Part shown: positions 1 to 8,751 of the stretch, one piece after another
Numbering within the stretch: the stretch's first letter is position 1
Layout of the letters: each line of letters starts with the position of its first letter
NCBI GenBank assembly: GCA_017656305.1
Contig: JACDOG010000005.1
Span: 62,001-126,000 of the forward strand
Source: Thermoanaerobacteraceae bacterium
GTDB taxonomy: Bacteria; Bacillota; JADQBR01
DNA: 64,000 bases
Direction: 5' to 3'
Translations under genes and position numbers: made by a program
The notes under the pieces: model-generated
Told to the model about the DNA's origin: nothing
Seen by the model: the letters and a program-made list of their open reading frames with translations, nothing else
The model's database searches: none

Positions 1-488
1 GCCGAGCGTGCCAGTTTCTTGCGGTCCAACTTTTCCAGGATGGCCAATTTTTTTAACGTTTGCGCGTTTTCCGGGCCGGCTTTTTCCCGGATAATCTGCA
101 TCTTTATTTCGTTTAAAAATTCTTCATACCGCTCCTGCATGCGCCCCGCTATTTTCTGTTCCAGTTCATCTTCCAGTGATTTTCTGGCCATCTGGTCAGC
201 CAGAATATCCTCCAGATGGTCCAGCACATCGGAAAATTCATCGGGAAAGGGAACCGTGTCTATAGTGGGATCGCCGTTAATCAACCGCATTAGAGCCAAA
301 ATTCGCTCCGCCACGTCCTCGGACCGCATCTCCTGCAGCGTTCCCAACTTGCTGGCCCGGAGCACCAGCTTGTCAGTACCCCAAAGGTCGTCTAACAGAC
401 CGTACAGTGCCGTAACTCTTTGCTCGATCTCCTGCTTAATTTCTATATGGTCGCTCGCTTTTGCAATATTATTTAACCGTCTGCTCAT
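1..488 (-). CDS. lonC: LonC-type ATP-dependent protease, N-terminal part (cut by window edge)
   Basis: About 162 N-terminal residues are visible; the rest, including the AAA+ and Ser-Lys protease domains, lies outside the window. The protein begins MSRRLNNIAKASDHIEIKQE and is rich in charged helix (repeated LEDELEQK-like and MQERYEEF stretches), as in the N-domain of the Firmicute Lon paralogue LonC. The ATG at 486-488 follows an AAAGGAG ribosome site. The neighbour rplI just upstream on the same strand supports the call, because lonC commonly sits between rplI and dnaB in Clostridia. The plus-strand reading frame over the same bases is a shadow. The catalytic residues cannot be checked here. 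Confidence 0.75.
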   Translation of the reverse strand, partial: MSRRLNNIAKASDHIEIKQEIEQRVTALYGLLDDLWGTDKLVLRASKLGTLQEMRSEDVAERILALMRLINGDPTIDTVPFPDEFSDVLDHLEDILADQMARKSLEDELEQKIAGRMQERYEEFLNEIKMQIIREKAGPENAQTLKKLAILEKLDRKKLARS

Positions 489-508
489 AGCAAACTCCTT
501 TCGCCAGG

Positions 509-955
509 TCATTGAGCAGTTACCTTTACTGTTACCTTTCCGTGTACTTCAGGATGGATCTTCACCTTGAGGTTATAACTGCCCAGCGATTTGATGGGGT
601 CATCCAGTTCAATCTTGCGCTTGTCAATCTTGATACCCAGCTCGTTTTTAATGGCCTCGGCAATGTCCTTGCTAGTAACCGAACCAAACAGTTTACCGTT
701 ATCGCCAGCCTTTGCCTTAATAGTGATAACTGACGCAGCCAGTCTTTCCCTGGTTTGTTCCGCCGCTGCAACTTCTTCCTGGTAGCGGCGCTGTTCCGCC
801 TTTTTCATCTTTTTCAATTCTTTCATATTACCGCTGGTGGCCTCTTCGGCAAGTCCTTTCGGTAATAAAAAATTGCGCGCGTAACCATCGGAAACCTCAA
901 CCACATCTCCCTTACGGCCCAACTTTTTTACGTCTTGTTTGAGAATAACCTTCAT
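509..955 (-). CDS. rplI: 50S ribosomal protein L9
   Basis: This 148-residue protein matches bL9 along its whole length: the N-terminal 23S rRNA-binding domain (MKVILKQDVKKLGRKGDVVEV, then GYARNFLLPKGLA), a long connecting helix rich in Lys/Glu, and the C-terminal domain with KLFGSVTSKDIA. L9 binds 23S rRNA domain V near the base of the L1 stalk. The ATG at 953-955 follows a GGAGAGGGTG ribosome site; the longer frame starting at 985 adds ten residues with no family support. The start overlaps the end of yybS by four bases, which suggests translational coupling. Confidence 0.97.
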   Translation of the reverse strand: MKVILKQDVKKLGRKGDVVEVSDGYARNFLLPKGLAEEATSGNMKELKKMKKAEQRRYQEEVAAAEQTRERLAASVITIKAKAGDNGKLFGSVTSKDIAEAIKNELGIKIDKRKIELDDPIKSLGSYNLKVKIHPEVHGKVTVKVTAQ

Positions 956-1938
956 TGCACCCTCTCCTTTCCTAACTTTCTCCAATCAAACAAGGGGTCA
1001 AAGACGCCTATGACGCTTAAAAATAAGCCCGCTAACGGCCAGTTAATAACTATAAAAGCAATCAGCAAAACACGCAGCAACGGTGAATTAAGTCTTTCCT
1101 TGTAAAAGTAAACTACCACGCTTAACCCGTTAATAAGTATGAAAGGAAAGTAAATGTACAGCACATTTTGCCCTACAGTAGTCATCCCCGGAAGCTGCAT
1201 GTAGTCTCCGAAAAGAACAAGTGCCAGGCCGATAATAACCCCCCATACCGAGTACCAGGGCAACTGCCAGTAGCGAAACGGCGGAATATAGGGGACGGGA
1301 AAGTTAAGTTTCTTAATAATCAGCCGTGCCAGCAGGAAGTTAACAATGGCAGAAAAAATCGTACTGACAATCAGAATACCGGGGATAATGGCCTTGAACC
1401 AGAGTGCCAGTTGCTCCATGGTTTGCCGCAGTTCTTCCTCATTAACACCCCGGGCGGCCATGTTATCCAGCAGTCCTATTTGTCGGTACAAGTCAATAGT
1501 GGATTCAATTGAGGTATTTAACTGCTGGTCCCAGGCAGCCAAATCCACCCCTGTCACCCCGGCAGATAGGAGCAGCACCAAGAACATGGACAGGCCCGCC
1601 ACCAGGCTGCCCCAGAATACAAACTTTCCGGGTGAGGCCTGTTTTTTGAACAACCAGCCATAGATAATCCCCACGCCACCAAACTGAACTATTTGCACAA
1701 AAGCCCTTACCGGGTCGGAAAATATCATTACCAGCAAAGAAGCCACAACGGTGACCAGAATTCCCGCCCGCAGGTCATACTTGATAATTGCAACTACCAT
1801 CGGAACGGTCCAAATAAAACTGGTAATCACCTGAAGCGGTGGTATCCACAATCCCACCAAAGCCAACAGCGCCGTCAACGCTGCAAGCATTGCTCCTTCA
1901 GTTAATGCTTTGGTACCGGAAGTCTGTCGCAAAGCCAA
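952..1938 (-). CDS. yybS: YybS-family (DUF2232) membrane protein
   Basis: A 328-residue polytopic membrane protein with about eight hydrophobic segments, for example LAALTALLALVGLWI near residue 18 and LIAFIVINWPLAGLFLSVIG near the end. The DUF2232/YybS family is a standard neighbour of rplI in Firmicutes; its biochemical role is unknown, and an S-component-like transporter fold has been suggested for the family. The start is a TTG (1936-1938) directly after the TGA of the upstream gene, with an AGGGG ribosome site inside that gene's last codons, so the two are probably coupled. Confidence 0.85.
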   Translation of the reverse strand: MALRQTSGTKALTEGAMLAALTALLALVGLWIPPLQVITSFIWTVPMVVAIIKYDLRAGILVTVVASLLVMIFSDPVRAFVQIVQFGGVGIIYGWLFKKQASPGKFVFWGSLVAGLSMFLVLLLSAGVTGVDLAAWDQQLNTSIESTIDLYRQIGLLDNMAARGVNEEELRQTMEQLALWFKAIIPGILIVSTIFSAIVNFLLARLIIKKLNFPVPYIPPFRYWQLPWYSVWGVIIGLALVLFGDYMQLPGMTTVGQNVLYIYFPFILINGLSVVVYFYKERLNSPLLRVLLIAFIVINWPLAGLFLSVIGVFDPLFDWRKLGKERVQ

Positions 1939-2253
1939 TCACCCCTGGTTGTCTGCTAAATAATCCAGCAACATTTCCATTTCATCCTTGATACCTTCAT
2001 CTTTCGCGGTATACTTTATTGTCCGTTTTAGCTTCCCAATTACCTGGCTGTCCAGCCGGCTAAAATCGATGCCCAGTTTTTTAGCCAGCAAGTAAGTACT
2101 TATGATAGTACGGGTCAGCGAATCTATAACGTTGCTCTGGTCATCCTTGGCCAAAGCTTTTAAAACACCTGCTGTACTATCTACCAGCTCGGCCTTTAGT
2201 TCCTCAATAATATGAATATTTCTCGCAATGGAAACCTTGTCCTGATATGTCAT
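1939..2253 (-). CDS. MazG-like family protein (all-alpha NTP pyrophosphohydrolase-like)
   Basis: A 104-residue, mostly helical protein (DKVSIARNIHIIEELKAELVDSTAGVLKAL...) that resembles the short MazG-like proteins of Firmicutes found beside the rpsR/rplI region. Those are related to all-alpha nucleotide pyrophosphohydrolases, but the classical metal-binding EExxE motif is not obvious here, so catalytic activity is doubtful. It lies between rpsR and yybS on the same strand and ends in TGA abutting the TTG start of yybS. An AGGAGG ribosome site precedes the ATG at 2253. Confidence 0.6.
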   Translation of the reverse strand: MTYQDKVSIARNIHIIEELKAELVDSTAGVLKALAKDDQSNVIDSLTRTIISTYLLAKKLGIDFSRLDSQVIGKLKRTIKYTAKDEGIKDEMEMLLDYLADNQG

Positions 2254-2431
2254 GTACTGTTCCTCCTAGATACATTTCCAAATTTTTACCCGGTATATGC
2301 ATGGTGGATACACTTTGAACCTGCTCCTTATCACGGAATGACATCTTTTATAGCTTCTATCTTTATCGCCTAACTCCTGCCGGGTTTACCCGCTGGAAAA
2401 AGTTGAAACTGCCCCTGTTTGGTTAAATTTA

Positions 2432-2455
2432 AAAGGGAGCAAAACGCTCCCTTTC
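2432..2455 (-). terminator. Terminator after rpsR
   Basis: Nine-base arms AAAGGGAGC/GCTCCCTTT with a four-base loop, followed on the minus strand by TAAATTT. It lies just beyond the rpsR stop and would end the rpsF-ssb-rpsR transcript. Confidence 0.8.
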
Positions 2456-2464
2456 AAAGCCTGT

Positions 2465-2689
2465 CTATTCTGCTGTAAACGGCATCAAAGCCATAATTCG
2501 CGCACGCTTAATAGCTCTGGTCAACTGCCGCTGGTGATGTGCGCAGTTGCCGGAAATTCTCCGGGGGAGGATTTTGCCGCGTTCCGTTACGTAACGACGC
2601 AACCGGTTTACATCTTTATAATCAACTACGTCTATTTTATCCACACAGAAACTACAAACTCTTTTCTTGCGCCTTCTGTCTCTAGCCAC
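2465..2689 (-). CDS. rpsR: 30S ribosomal protein S18
   Basis: A 74-residue bS18 with the basic N-terminus [14 protein letters not shown] and the conserved core [43 protein letters not shown]18 pairs with S6 on the platform of the small subunit. Two N-terminal cysteines (CSFC) plus the Cys-His in NCAHH suggest the zinc-ribbon form. The start is GTG at 2687-2689, since only that start yields the family N-terminus. It is the last gene of rpsF-ssb-rpsR and is followed by a strong hairpin at 2432-2455. Confidence 0.97.
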   Translation of the reverse strand: MARDRRRKKRVCSFCVDKIDVVDYKDVNRLRRYVTERGKILPRRISGNCAHHQRQLTRAIKRARIMALMPFTAE

Positions 2690-2734
2690 ACTATCCCTCC
2701 TCACATGGCAGGTTGACAATATATTCTTCCCACG

Positions 2735-3136
2735 TTAAAAAGGAACCTCGTCATCCACTTCCGTACCCAAGTCGTCAAAACCGCCCAGGTCTGCATCAGC
2801 GACTTTTCCTTGCTCCTTCGGCCAATCCAGGAAACGTACATCATCTGCTACAACTTCGGTGATGTGCCGGCGCTCTCCTTCCTGGTTTTCGTAGGAGCGC
2901 ACCTGAATACGACCCTCTATGGCAACCAACCGTCCTTTACCCAGGTTATTGGCACAGACTTCCGCCAACTTGCGCCACGCTACAATTCTGATAAAATCGG
3001 CCTCTCTCTCTCCTTGAGCATTGGTATAAGGACGTTCTACTGCAATTGAAAAGTTAGCCACTGCAACTCCACTAGCAGTATAGCGTAATTCAGGGTCATG
3101 AGTTAAGCGGCCGATAAGGATTACTCTGTTAAGCAA
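2735..3136 (-). CDS. ssb: Single-stranded DNA-binding protein
   Basis: A 133-residue SSB. The OB-fold covers residues 1-105 (LNRVILIGRLTHDPELRYTASG, FIRIVAWRKLAEVCANNL, GRIQVRSYENQEGERRHITEVVAD), and the acidic tail ends in DDEVPF, the partner-docking tip of bacterial SSBs. The likely start is TTG at 3134-3136, nine bases after AGGTGG; the GTG at 3148 overlaps that ribosome site. It sits between rpsF and rpsR, the standard Firmicute arrangement. The linker is short and lacks long Gly/Gln repeats. Confidence 0.95.
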   Translation of the reverse strand: MLNRVILIGRLTHDPELRYTASGVAVANFSIAVERPYTNAQGEREADFIRIVAWRKLAEVCANNLGKGRLVAIEGRIQVRSYENQEGERRHITEVVADDVRFLDWPKEQGKVADADLGGFDDLGTEVDDEVPF

Positions 3137-3158
3137 AAAAAACACCACCTAAAAAAAT

Positions 3159-3452
3159 TTAACTTACCTCTTCTCTACGAACAATCATGTACCTGATAAC
3201 ATCATCGCTAATCTTAAACAACCGCTCAAGCTCCTTCGCCACTTCCGGCTCACTGGTGAAATGTACCAATACATAGTACCCTTCACGGTAGTCTTTGATC
3301 TCGTAAGCCAAGCGGCGCTTACCCCATTCGTCCACTTTTTCCACTTCACCATTACCTTTGGTGATAACACCCTTAAATCTCTCCACCAAAGCTTTCAAGT
3401 CTTCTTCTTCAATGTCAGGACGAACCAGGTACAGGCATTCATAAGCCCGCAT
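3159..3452 (-). CDS. rpsF: 30S ribosomal protein S6
   Basis: A 97-residue bS6: MRAYECLYLVRPDIEEEDL at the N-terminus, the strand-rich core KVDEWGKRRLAYEIKDYREGYYVLVHF, and ISDDVIRYMIVRREE at the end. It forms a dimer with S18 in the 30S platform. It is the first gene of the rpsF-ssb-rpsR unit, with its own promoter at 3526-3554 and a leader of about 65 nt that may bind the S6:S18 pair. The ATG follows a GGAGG-rich ribosome site. Confidence 0.97.
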   Translation of the reverse strand: MRAYECLYLVRPDIEEEDLKALVERFKGVITKGNGEVEKVDEWGKRRLAYEIKDYREGYYVLVHFTSEPEVAKELERLFKISDDVIRYMIVRREEVS

Positions 3453-3519
3453 TGACCTTCACCTCCTCCCTCTGGACTATTGGCCCCGCCACCAGCAGCG
3501 GAGCAGGGATTTAAACGCG
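3453..3519 (-). promoter_or_regulatory. Candidate rpsF leader (S6:S18 autoregulation)
   Basis: The roughly 65-nt leader contains a GC-rich foldable stretch with the strings CTCCGCTG and GGTGGCGGGG. In many bacteria the rpsF leader binds S6:S18 through a short hairpin with a CCG-containing bulge. A CCG lies in the foldable part here, but I could not confirm the consensus fold by eye. Confidence 0.4.
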
Positions 3520-3525
3520 ACAGTA

Positions 3526-3554
3526 ATTATAGCATAACACCGCTGATAACACAA
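3526..3554 (-). promoter_or_regulatory. Sigma-A type promoter of rpsF-ssb-rpsR
   Basis: On the minus strand TTGTGT (3549-3554) and TATAAT (3526-3531) are separated by 17 bases, just upstream of the rpsF leader. A separate promoter fits the change of function from ychF to the ribosomal genes. Confidence 0.7.
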
Positions 3555-3557
3555 GTC

Positions 3558-4649
3558 TCAGCGATTAAAGTGGAAAAATACCACGTCGCCGTCGGCTATT
3601 TCATAATCTTTGCCTTCAAACCTCACCAGGCCCTGCTTTTTAGCAGTTGCGTAATCTCCGCATTCAAGCAGCACATGCCAGGGAACAACTTCCACCCGGA
3701 TAAAGCCTTTTTCCATATCGGTGTGAATTTTTCCGGCAGCCCGCGGGGCCACGGTACCATCTTTCACAGCCCAGGCACGTACTTCCGTATCATTAAAGGT
3801 AAAAAACGTGATTAGCGACAGCAACCCGTAAGCACTTTTCACCAGCCGGTCCAGGCCGGACTGCTCCAAGCCAAAATCGGCCAAAAACTCATGCCGCTCA
3901 TCCTCCGGCAGTTGCGCCACTTCCGCCTCCAGCTGTGCCGCTATGGCAATGGAAGCTGCTCCTTGTTTCTCCGCATAGGCCGCCACCTGTTTTACCGTTT
4001 CCGGCTGCTCGCCCAGCTGTGCTTCAGAAATATTGGCTACGTACAAAGTGGGCTTCACCGTCAGCAGGTTCAAATGGTTTACCAGTTCCCGTTCTTCCAC
4101 CGTCAGTATATGTTTGGCCAGTTTCCCTTCATTAAGTCCCTCTTCCAGCTTATCCAGCACCGGTTTCTCTTTTTCCGCTTCCTTATCCCTGGCTTTCAGC
4201 TTCCTGGCAACTTTCTCCTTTCGCCGCATAACCACTTCCAAATCCGCCAGTGCCAGTTCCGTTTCAATGACGGCGATGTCTTCCAGCGGCTCTACCCTGC
4301 CCCTGACGTGAGTGATATCACCTTCCGGAAAACACCGTACCACGTGTACCAGTGCCTCCACTTCACGCACGTGGGATAAAAACTTGTTGCCAAGACCCTC
4401 TCCCGAACTGGCACCCCTGACCAGCCCGGCTATATCCACAAATCTTACCATGCTAGGTATCCGCTCATCTCTATGCAACAAGTCCGCAATTTGGGTCAAC
4501 CGCTCGTCAGGCACCGGCACGATACCAACATTGGGTTCAATAGTGCAAAAAGGAAAATTTGCCGTTTCCGCCTGCTGCGTTGTTAGCGCATTAAATAAAG
4601 TAGACTTGCCCACATTGGGCAGCCCAATGATTCCCACAGATAAAGCCAT
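3558..4649 (-). CDS. ychF: Redox-regulated ATPase/GTPase YchF (Obg family)
   Basis: A 363-residue YchF. G1 is GLPNVGKST (residues 9-17), G3 is DIAG (72-75), and the NIS stretch near 205 replaces the usual NKxD, the change linked to ATP preference in this family. A helical domain sits in the middle (EVVMRRKEKVARKLKARDKEAEKEKP), and the C-terminal TGS-like domain ends DYEIADGDVVFFHFNR. YchF binds ribosomes and affects the oxidative stress response. The length is normal. The gene lies downstream of DUF951 and mscS on the same strand. Confidence 0.96.
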   Translation of the reverse strand: MALSVGIIGLPNVGKSTLFNALTTQQAETANFPFCTIEPNVGIVPVPDERLTQIADLLHRDERIPSMVRFVDIAGLVRGASSGEGLGNKFLSHVREVEALVHVVRCFPEGDITHVRGRVEPLEDIAVIETELALADLEVVMRRKEKVARKLKARDKEAEKEKPVLDKLEEGLNEGKLAKHILTVEERELVNHLNLLTVKPTLYVANISEAQLGEQPETVKQVAAYAEKQGAASIAIAAQLEAEVAQLPEDERHEFLADFGLEQSGLDRLVKSAYGLLSLITFFTFNDTEVRAWAVKDGTVAPRAAGKIHTDMEKGFIRVEVVPWHVLLECGDYATAKKQGLVRFEGKDYEIADGDVVFFHFNR

Positions 4650-4672
4650 ATTACAAGACCCCCAAGCTACAC

Positions 4673-4861
4673 CTACTCAATACGTGACACTATTTCCTTG
4701 ACACTTTTCTCAAACTTGCGGCGAGGTAGCATTACCTGTCTGCCGCAGCCCAGGCACTTGATACGAAAATCCATTCCAGTGCGCAGCACCTCCCATTTGT
4801 CGCTGCCGCAGGGATGAGGTTTTTTCATTCTCACCACATCACCCAGGAAATACTGAACCAT
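4673..4861 (-). CDS. DUF951 small zinc-ribbon-like protein
   Basis: A 62-residue protein matching DUF951 (YyzM-like): FLGDVVRMKKPHPCGSDKWEVLR, IKCLGCGRQVMLPRRKFEK. Cysteines at HPCG and in CLGC could bind a metal. The function is unknown, but the gene is typically found between mscS and ychF in Firmicutes, as here. It starts at the ATG at 4859-4861, two bases after the mscS stop. Confidence 0.88.
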   Translation of the reverse strand: MVQYFLGDVVRMKKPHPCGSDKWEVLRTGMDFRIKCLGCGRQVMLPRRKFEKSVKEIVSRIE

Positions 4862-4863
4862 GC

Positions 4864-6003
4864 TTATACCCCCTCCACCGTTTCCTGCTTGCCATCTTCC
4901 GCAATAATAACGCGGCGCGGGTAAGGAATTTCGATACCGTGTGCATCCAGGGCCTGTTTAAGCCGCTTGCGCAGTTCACGCTCCACACTCCACTGTTCAC
5001 CCGGCACAGTGTGAGCTATCACCCGGATCACCACTGCAGAATCCGCTAGTTCTACCACACCCTGAACAATGGGAACCTCCACAATAGAAGGCAAATCATG
5101 ATAAGCTTGTTCTGCAGCCTGCCGCATCACTTCAATAGCCCGGTCCACATCCTCTTCATACGCTATGCCTACGGTTACCAGCGCCAGCATTTTTCCTCTA
5201 TTATAATTGGTAACTTTGCTAATTTCTCCGTTGGGAATAATATGCAACTGCCCTGTCCATTCCCTCACCTTGGTGGTCCGCAATCCCATCTCCTCGATAA
5301 CACCGGTAACTCCTGCCACCGTCACATACTCGCCCACGGAAAACTGGTCCTCAAAGATGATAAAAAATCCGGTAATCACGTCCCTCACCAGATTTTGGGC
5401 ACCAAAGCCCACTGCCAAACCGGCAATTCCGGCAGTTGCCAAAATGGAGTTGGTCCTAACCCCGAAAGTTTCCAAAATCATTAGTCCCGCAATAAAGTAA
5501 ACTACGTACATTAGTACACTGCGCAGCAGCACACTTAACGTCTGGGCCCGCCGGCCCTCCAGTATTAATTCACCTTCTTCCTCGCTGATAAAAATATGGT
5601 CGATAACTACCCCGCCAAACCTCAACACAAGTCGGGCTGCGATGAGAATAACTACCGACTTAAAGATGTTGCCGCCAATTTCTTTCAGGTCTTCGGCCTT
5701 TATCACCGGTATCTGAAAAATTTCCAGGACAAATAACAGGACCAAGAAGTATATTCCGTAAACAAAAAACGTGCGTACCAAAACCTCAGCCGTTTGCGCC
5801 AGGTTTTCATCCATAGCAAACCGGCCCGTTTCAATGCGGTCAAATAATTTCTCAATTACCTTTTTCCCCACATATATAACAAATCGTGCCGCTATAAACA
5901 GAAGCAGCACCTTACCCAAATTTATTCCCCAGTACCATAACACCGGTGGGGACAGGTAGGTTTCCAGCAAGTTTTCCACTGCGCGAAAACCACTAGCTTC
6001 CAC
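4864..6003 (-). CDS. mscS: Small-conductance mechanosensitive channel (MscS family)
   Basis: A 379-residue channel with hydrophobic helices around residues 25-45, 75-100, 115-130 and 165-185. They precede the pore-lining helix GIAGLAVGFGAQNLVRDVITGFFIIFEDQFSVGEYV (about 190-225) and a cytoplasmic beta domain (VTGVIEEMGLRTTKVREWTGQLHIIPNGEI). MscS channels release solutes on hypo-osmotic shock. Two extra N-terminal helices make it longer than E. coli MscS. Its start overlaps the end of the HEAT-repeat gene by eleven bases, and the DUF951 gene follows at once. Confidence 0.93.
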   Translation of the reverse strand: MEASGFRAVENLLETYLSPPVLWYWGINLGKVLLLFIAARFVIYVGKKVIEKLFDRIETGRFAMDENLAQTAEVLVRTFFVYGIYFLVLLFVLEIFQIPVIKAEDLKEIGGNIFKSVVILIAARLVLRFGGVVIDHIFISEEEGELILEGRRAQTLSVLLRSVLMYVVYFIAGLMILETFGVRTNSILATAGIAGLAVGFGAQNLVRDVITGFFIIFEDQFSVGEYVTVAGVTGVIEEMGLRTTKVREWTGQLHIIPNGEISKVTNYNRGKMLALVTVGIAYEEDVDRAIEVMRQAAEQAYHDLPSIVEVPIVQGVVELADSAVVIRVIAHTVPGEQWSVERELRKRLKQALDAHGIEIPYPRRVIIAEDGKQETVEGV

Positions 6004-6856
6004 TTTCCGTACCTCCTATATATAGCTGCTGCAATGCTTTTTCGGCCTGCGTACTTACTTCCCAGCGTTCATCCCGCGTCAATTTCTTCAAAGATGGTAT
6101 TGCCTCCACAATTCCTCTGATGCCAACTACCCGGGCCGCCTGAGCGCGCACCCGCCAGTCACCGTCGTGTAAGGCGTGCAGTAAGGCCGCGGTTATTTCC
6201 GGAGTGGTTTCCAATTTTCCCAGGGCAATTACCGCTTCCCTGCGCACGCCGGGTTGTGAATGTGACAAGCAGTTGACAAGTTCTCCCGCTGCCTCCGCTG
6301 CTTCCAGCTCACCCAGCAGCTGAATTATAATTTCCCTACCTTCTTCCACATTTCGCAGTTGATTAACCAGGGTGGGCACCGCTTTATCCCCCAGCGCCAT
6401 AATCACTTCCGCCACGCGGGTAGGCAAGCCTGGGCGTTCGCTTTGCAACAAGGGCAGCAGCTCATCTAAAAGTTCCGGCTCCGCCGTAGCAGCTAAAGCA
6501 CGGGCCACAGCCAGCTGCACACCGGGACTGTTCTGATCCCAGGCCTGGAGCAACCACTTGCGCCCGTTTTCTCCCCCGAATACCGCTACTGCCATGGCAA
6601 TATCGGCCTGTTTACCGGCATCTCCGTGATCCAATCCTCGCTTCCAGCGTTGTAACAGTTCTCTCTCTGACAGCGCCTCCGAAATTTCCGCATCTTTCCC
6701 GTCAAGCTCTTCCCGGTTATCCAACAGCCAGCGAGCCGCTGCCGCCGGTTCCATAGACGCCAATTTCTCTTTCACGCTTTGGGAAGTTTTTCCCCGCTTG
6801 TTAAAAAGCAACCATAAGGTAACCAACAATACCAGTACCCCTACCAACTGGGCCAT
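5993..6856 (-). CDS. Membrane-anchored HEAT-repeat protein
   Basis: A 287-residue protein with one N-terminal hydrophobic helix (AQLVGVLVLLVTLWLLF), then helical repeats of the PBS-lyase/HEAT type: LLDELLPLLQSERPGLPTRVAEVIMALGDKAVPTLVNQL, GELVNCLSHSQPGVRREAVIALGKL, ALLHALHDGDWRVRAQAARVVG. Such repeats serve protein binding. The partner is unknown; the overlap with mscS suggests a link to the envelope. The ATG at 6856 follows AAAGGAGGAAC. Confidence 0.75.
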   Translation of the reverse strand: MAQLVGVLVLLVTLWLLFNKRGKTSQSVKEKLASMEPAAAARWLLDNREELDGKDAEISEALSERELLQRWKRGLDHGDAGKQADIAMAVAVFGGENGRKWLLQAWDQNSPGVQLAVARALAATAEPELLDELLPLLQSERPGLPTRVAEVIMALGDKAVPTLVNQLRNVEEGREIIIQLLGELEAAEAAGELVNCLSHSQPGVRREAVIALGKLETTPEITAALLHALHDGDWRVRAQAARVVGIRGIVEAIPSLKKLTRDERWEVSTQAEKALQQLYIGGTESGS

Positions 6857-6897
6857 AAGAGAAAGGTTCCTCCTTTAAAAAATGCCATTTTCAAGAC

Positions 6898-7500
6898 CTA
6901 TAGCGTTACTACACGCTCCCCGCCCATCAGATTCTCCAGGATGGTGTACATGTTGGTAACGCTGCCCACGCACAGCTTATCCTTGAGGTTGTAGTAGTCG
7001 AGACATGTCCCGCAGGAAAGAATCTCCACTCCCGCTTCTTTTAAGGCCATCAACTGGGCCAGCACGGGAGAATCCTCACAGGCAAGATAAACCCCTTTAT
7101 TAATAAACATCAGGGTCTTCGGTTTCATATCACTTTCCACCAGGGTATAGAAGAAGCTTTTTACCAGCGTTTCCCCCAATTCCTCACTGCCGGAACCCAA
7201 AACATTGCTGGTAAATAGAATAAACGCAGCCTTTTCCTCCATAGTTGCGGTGGAAATAGCAATATGTTCATCTTTGTTGACCGTTTCCCCCTTGTTAATG
7301 TGGATGTGATATTCCCCCTGGTGTTGTTTGACCTCCACATCCAGAGACATACTTTTTGCCAGTTTTACTACATTATCCCGGGCAGCTTCATTATCCACTA
7401 TGGTCACCAGTTCTCCACCGGAAATCTGCTCCAAAGCCTTTTTGGTTTCAATCACGGGCTGCGGGCAGGCCTTTCCGCGCGCATCCACCGTGTTCTTCAT
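6898..7500 (-). CDS. yedF: YedF: TusA-DsrE fusion, sulfur/selenium carrier-type protein
   Basis: 200 residues. An N-terminal TusA domain has the CPxP motif (DARGKACPQPVIETKKAL, about residues 6-23). A DsrE/F-like domain follows (AAFILFTSNVLGSGSEELGETLVKSFFYTL) with a Cys-rich region (CGTCLDYYNLKDKLCVG). In many Clostridia this fusion accompanies selD and is thought to carry Se or S, but its reaction is not established. The ATG at 7498-7500 is preceded by GAGGGGGG; the frame opening at 7542 adds a non-homologous tail. It lies just downstream of selD. Confidence 0.88.
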   Translation of the reverse strand: MKNTVDARGKACPQPVIETKKALEQISGGELVTIVDNEAARDNVVKLAKSMSLDVEVKQHQGEYHIHINKGETVNKDEHIAISTATMEEKAAFILFTSNVLGSGSEELGETLVKSFFYTLVESDMKPKTLMFINKGVYLACEDSPVLAQLMALKEAGVEILSCGTCLDYYNLKDKLCVGSVTNMYTILENLMGGERVVTL

Positions 7501-7663
7501 AAAAACCCCCCTCGTATAATATGTTTTGACCAACCCAACCACAGAATTTATGGTTCAGGTCTTAACAAAACTAAAATTAACTTTTATCCACAGACAAGCC
7601 CGTTCATTTCACCCTTGACGGTGAGAAGGGCCGCATGGTAGGCTTTCCGACCGCATAGACACC

Positions 7664-8698
7664 CTAACCGGTTACAGTGATTAATCCCTTACTATCGGTA
7701 ATCGTTCCAATGACGCTCCCGTCAATACCTGCCGCCTGCAGTAGACCGGTCAACTCACTTAACTTGGACTCCTCCACAACTATCAACAGTCCACCGGAAG
7801 TCTGCGGGTCACACAGTATTATCTGCCCGTGCTCGGGAACACCGGAAAATTCAATCTTGTCCTCCAGGTACCGCTTATTTTTGTATGCGCCGGCGGGAAT
7901 TACACCCATGCTAGCAAAGTCCACAACCCGGTCCATCACCGGTATATCCCCGTACTGCAACTCCATTCCCACACCGCTGCTGGCACATATCTCCCACGCG
8001 TGTCCCAGCAAGCCAAAACCGGTGATATCGGTGGCCGCCAAAACACCCACCTGCTGCATCACTGCCGAGGCTTTGTCATTGAGCTCGGTCATAACGGCAG
8101 TCAATTCCTCAAGGCCCTCATTGTCCAGCAAGTCCCCTTTCAACGCAGTGCTCAAAATACCGCTTCCCAGCGGCTTGGTAAGCACCACCCGGGCACCGGG
8201 TTGGGCCCCGGCATTGGTAATCAATTTATCCGGGTGAACCAAACCGGTAACAGCTAAACCGTACTTGGGTTCTTTATCCTCTATGGTATGGCCCCCGACA
8301 AGCAGGCAGCCTGCCTCCTGCAGTTTGACAGCACCTCCGGCAAGAATGCGCTGGATAACCTCTTTACCGATATCCAAATCAAATGCCGCTATATTCAGAG
8401 CAGTCAGCGGCCTGCCCCCCATGGCATAAATATCACTCAGGGCATTGGCCGCAGCCACCTGCCCAAACACATAAGGGTCATCCACCATGGGCGTAAAAAA
8501 ATCCACCGTCTGGACCAAAGCCTGTTGTTCATTTAACTTGTAGACTCCTGCATCATCCATTGTTGCGCCGCTGACCAGCAGCCGCGGGTCCTGAAACTGC
8601 GGCAAGTCCTCTAATATCTCACGCAGTGTTTCAGGCCCGATCTTTGCCGCTCAACCGGCAGCAGACGCACAATGGGTTAATTTCACCAGGTCAACCAC
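7664..8698 (-). CDS. selD: Selenide, water dikinase, itself a selenoprotein (in-frame UGA)
   Basis: SelD makes selenophosphate from selenide and ATP for selenocysteine and selenouridine synthesis. The conventional frame starts only at 8605, but reading upstream through TGA at 8651-8653 restores the N-terminus LTHCASAAGUAAKIGPETL, the family position where Cys or Sec is catalytic (residue 16). The ATP-binding body follows (GATMDDAGVYKLN, TVDFFTPMVDDPYVFGQVAAANALSDIYAMGG, DPQTSGGLL). With the GTG at 8696-8698 the protein is 344 residues, a normal length. yedF follows downstream. The organism must therefore carry selA/B/C elsewhere. Confidence 0.92.
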
Positions 8699-8751
8699 CC
8701 GTTTCACCTCACTTCTGCATTCTATTTCGCCATCACCGTAGCGTCTCCTGC

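Noticed and set aside
19-570. 183-codon plus-strand frame
   Set aside because: Antisense to lonC and rplI, whose proteins are clearly recognisable; Ser/Arg-rich shadow composition.
8605-8698. Reading selD as truncated or broken at TGA 8651-8653
   Set aside because: The bases on both sides give the exact SelD N-terminal motif, so Sec decoding explains the stop.
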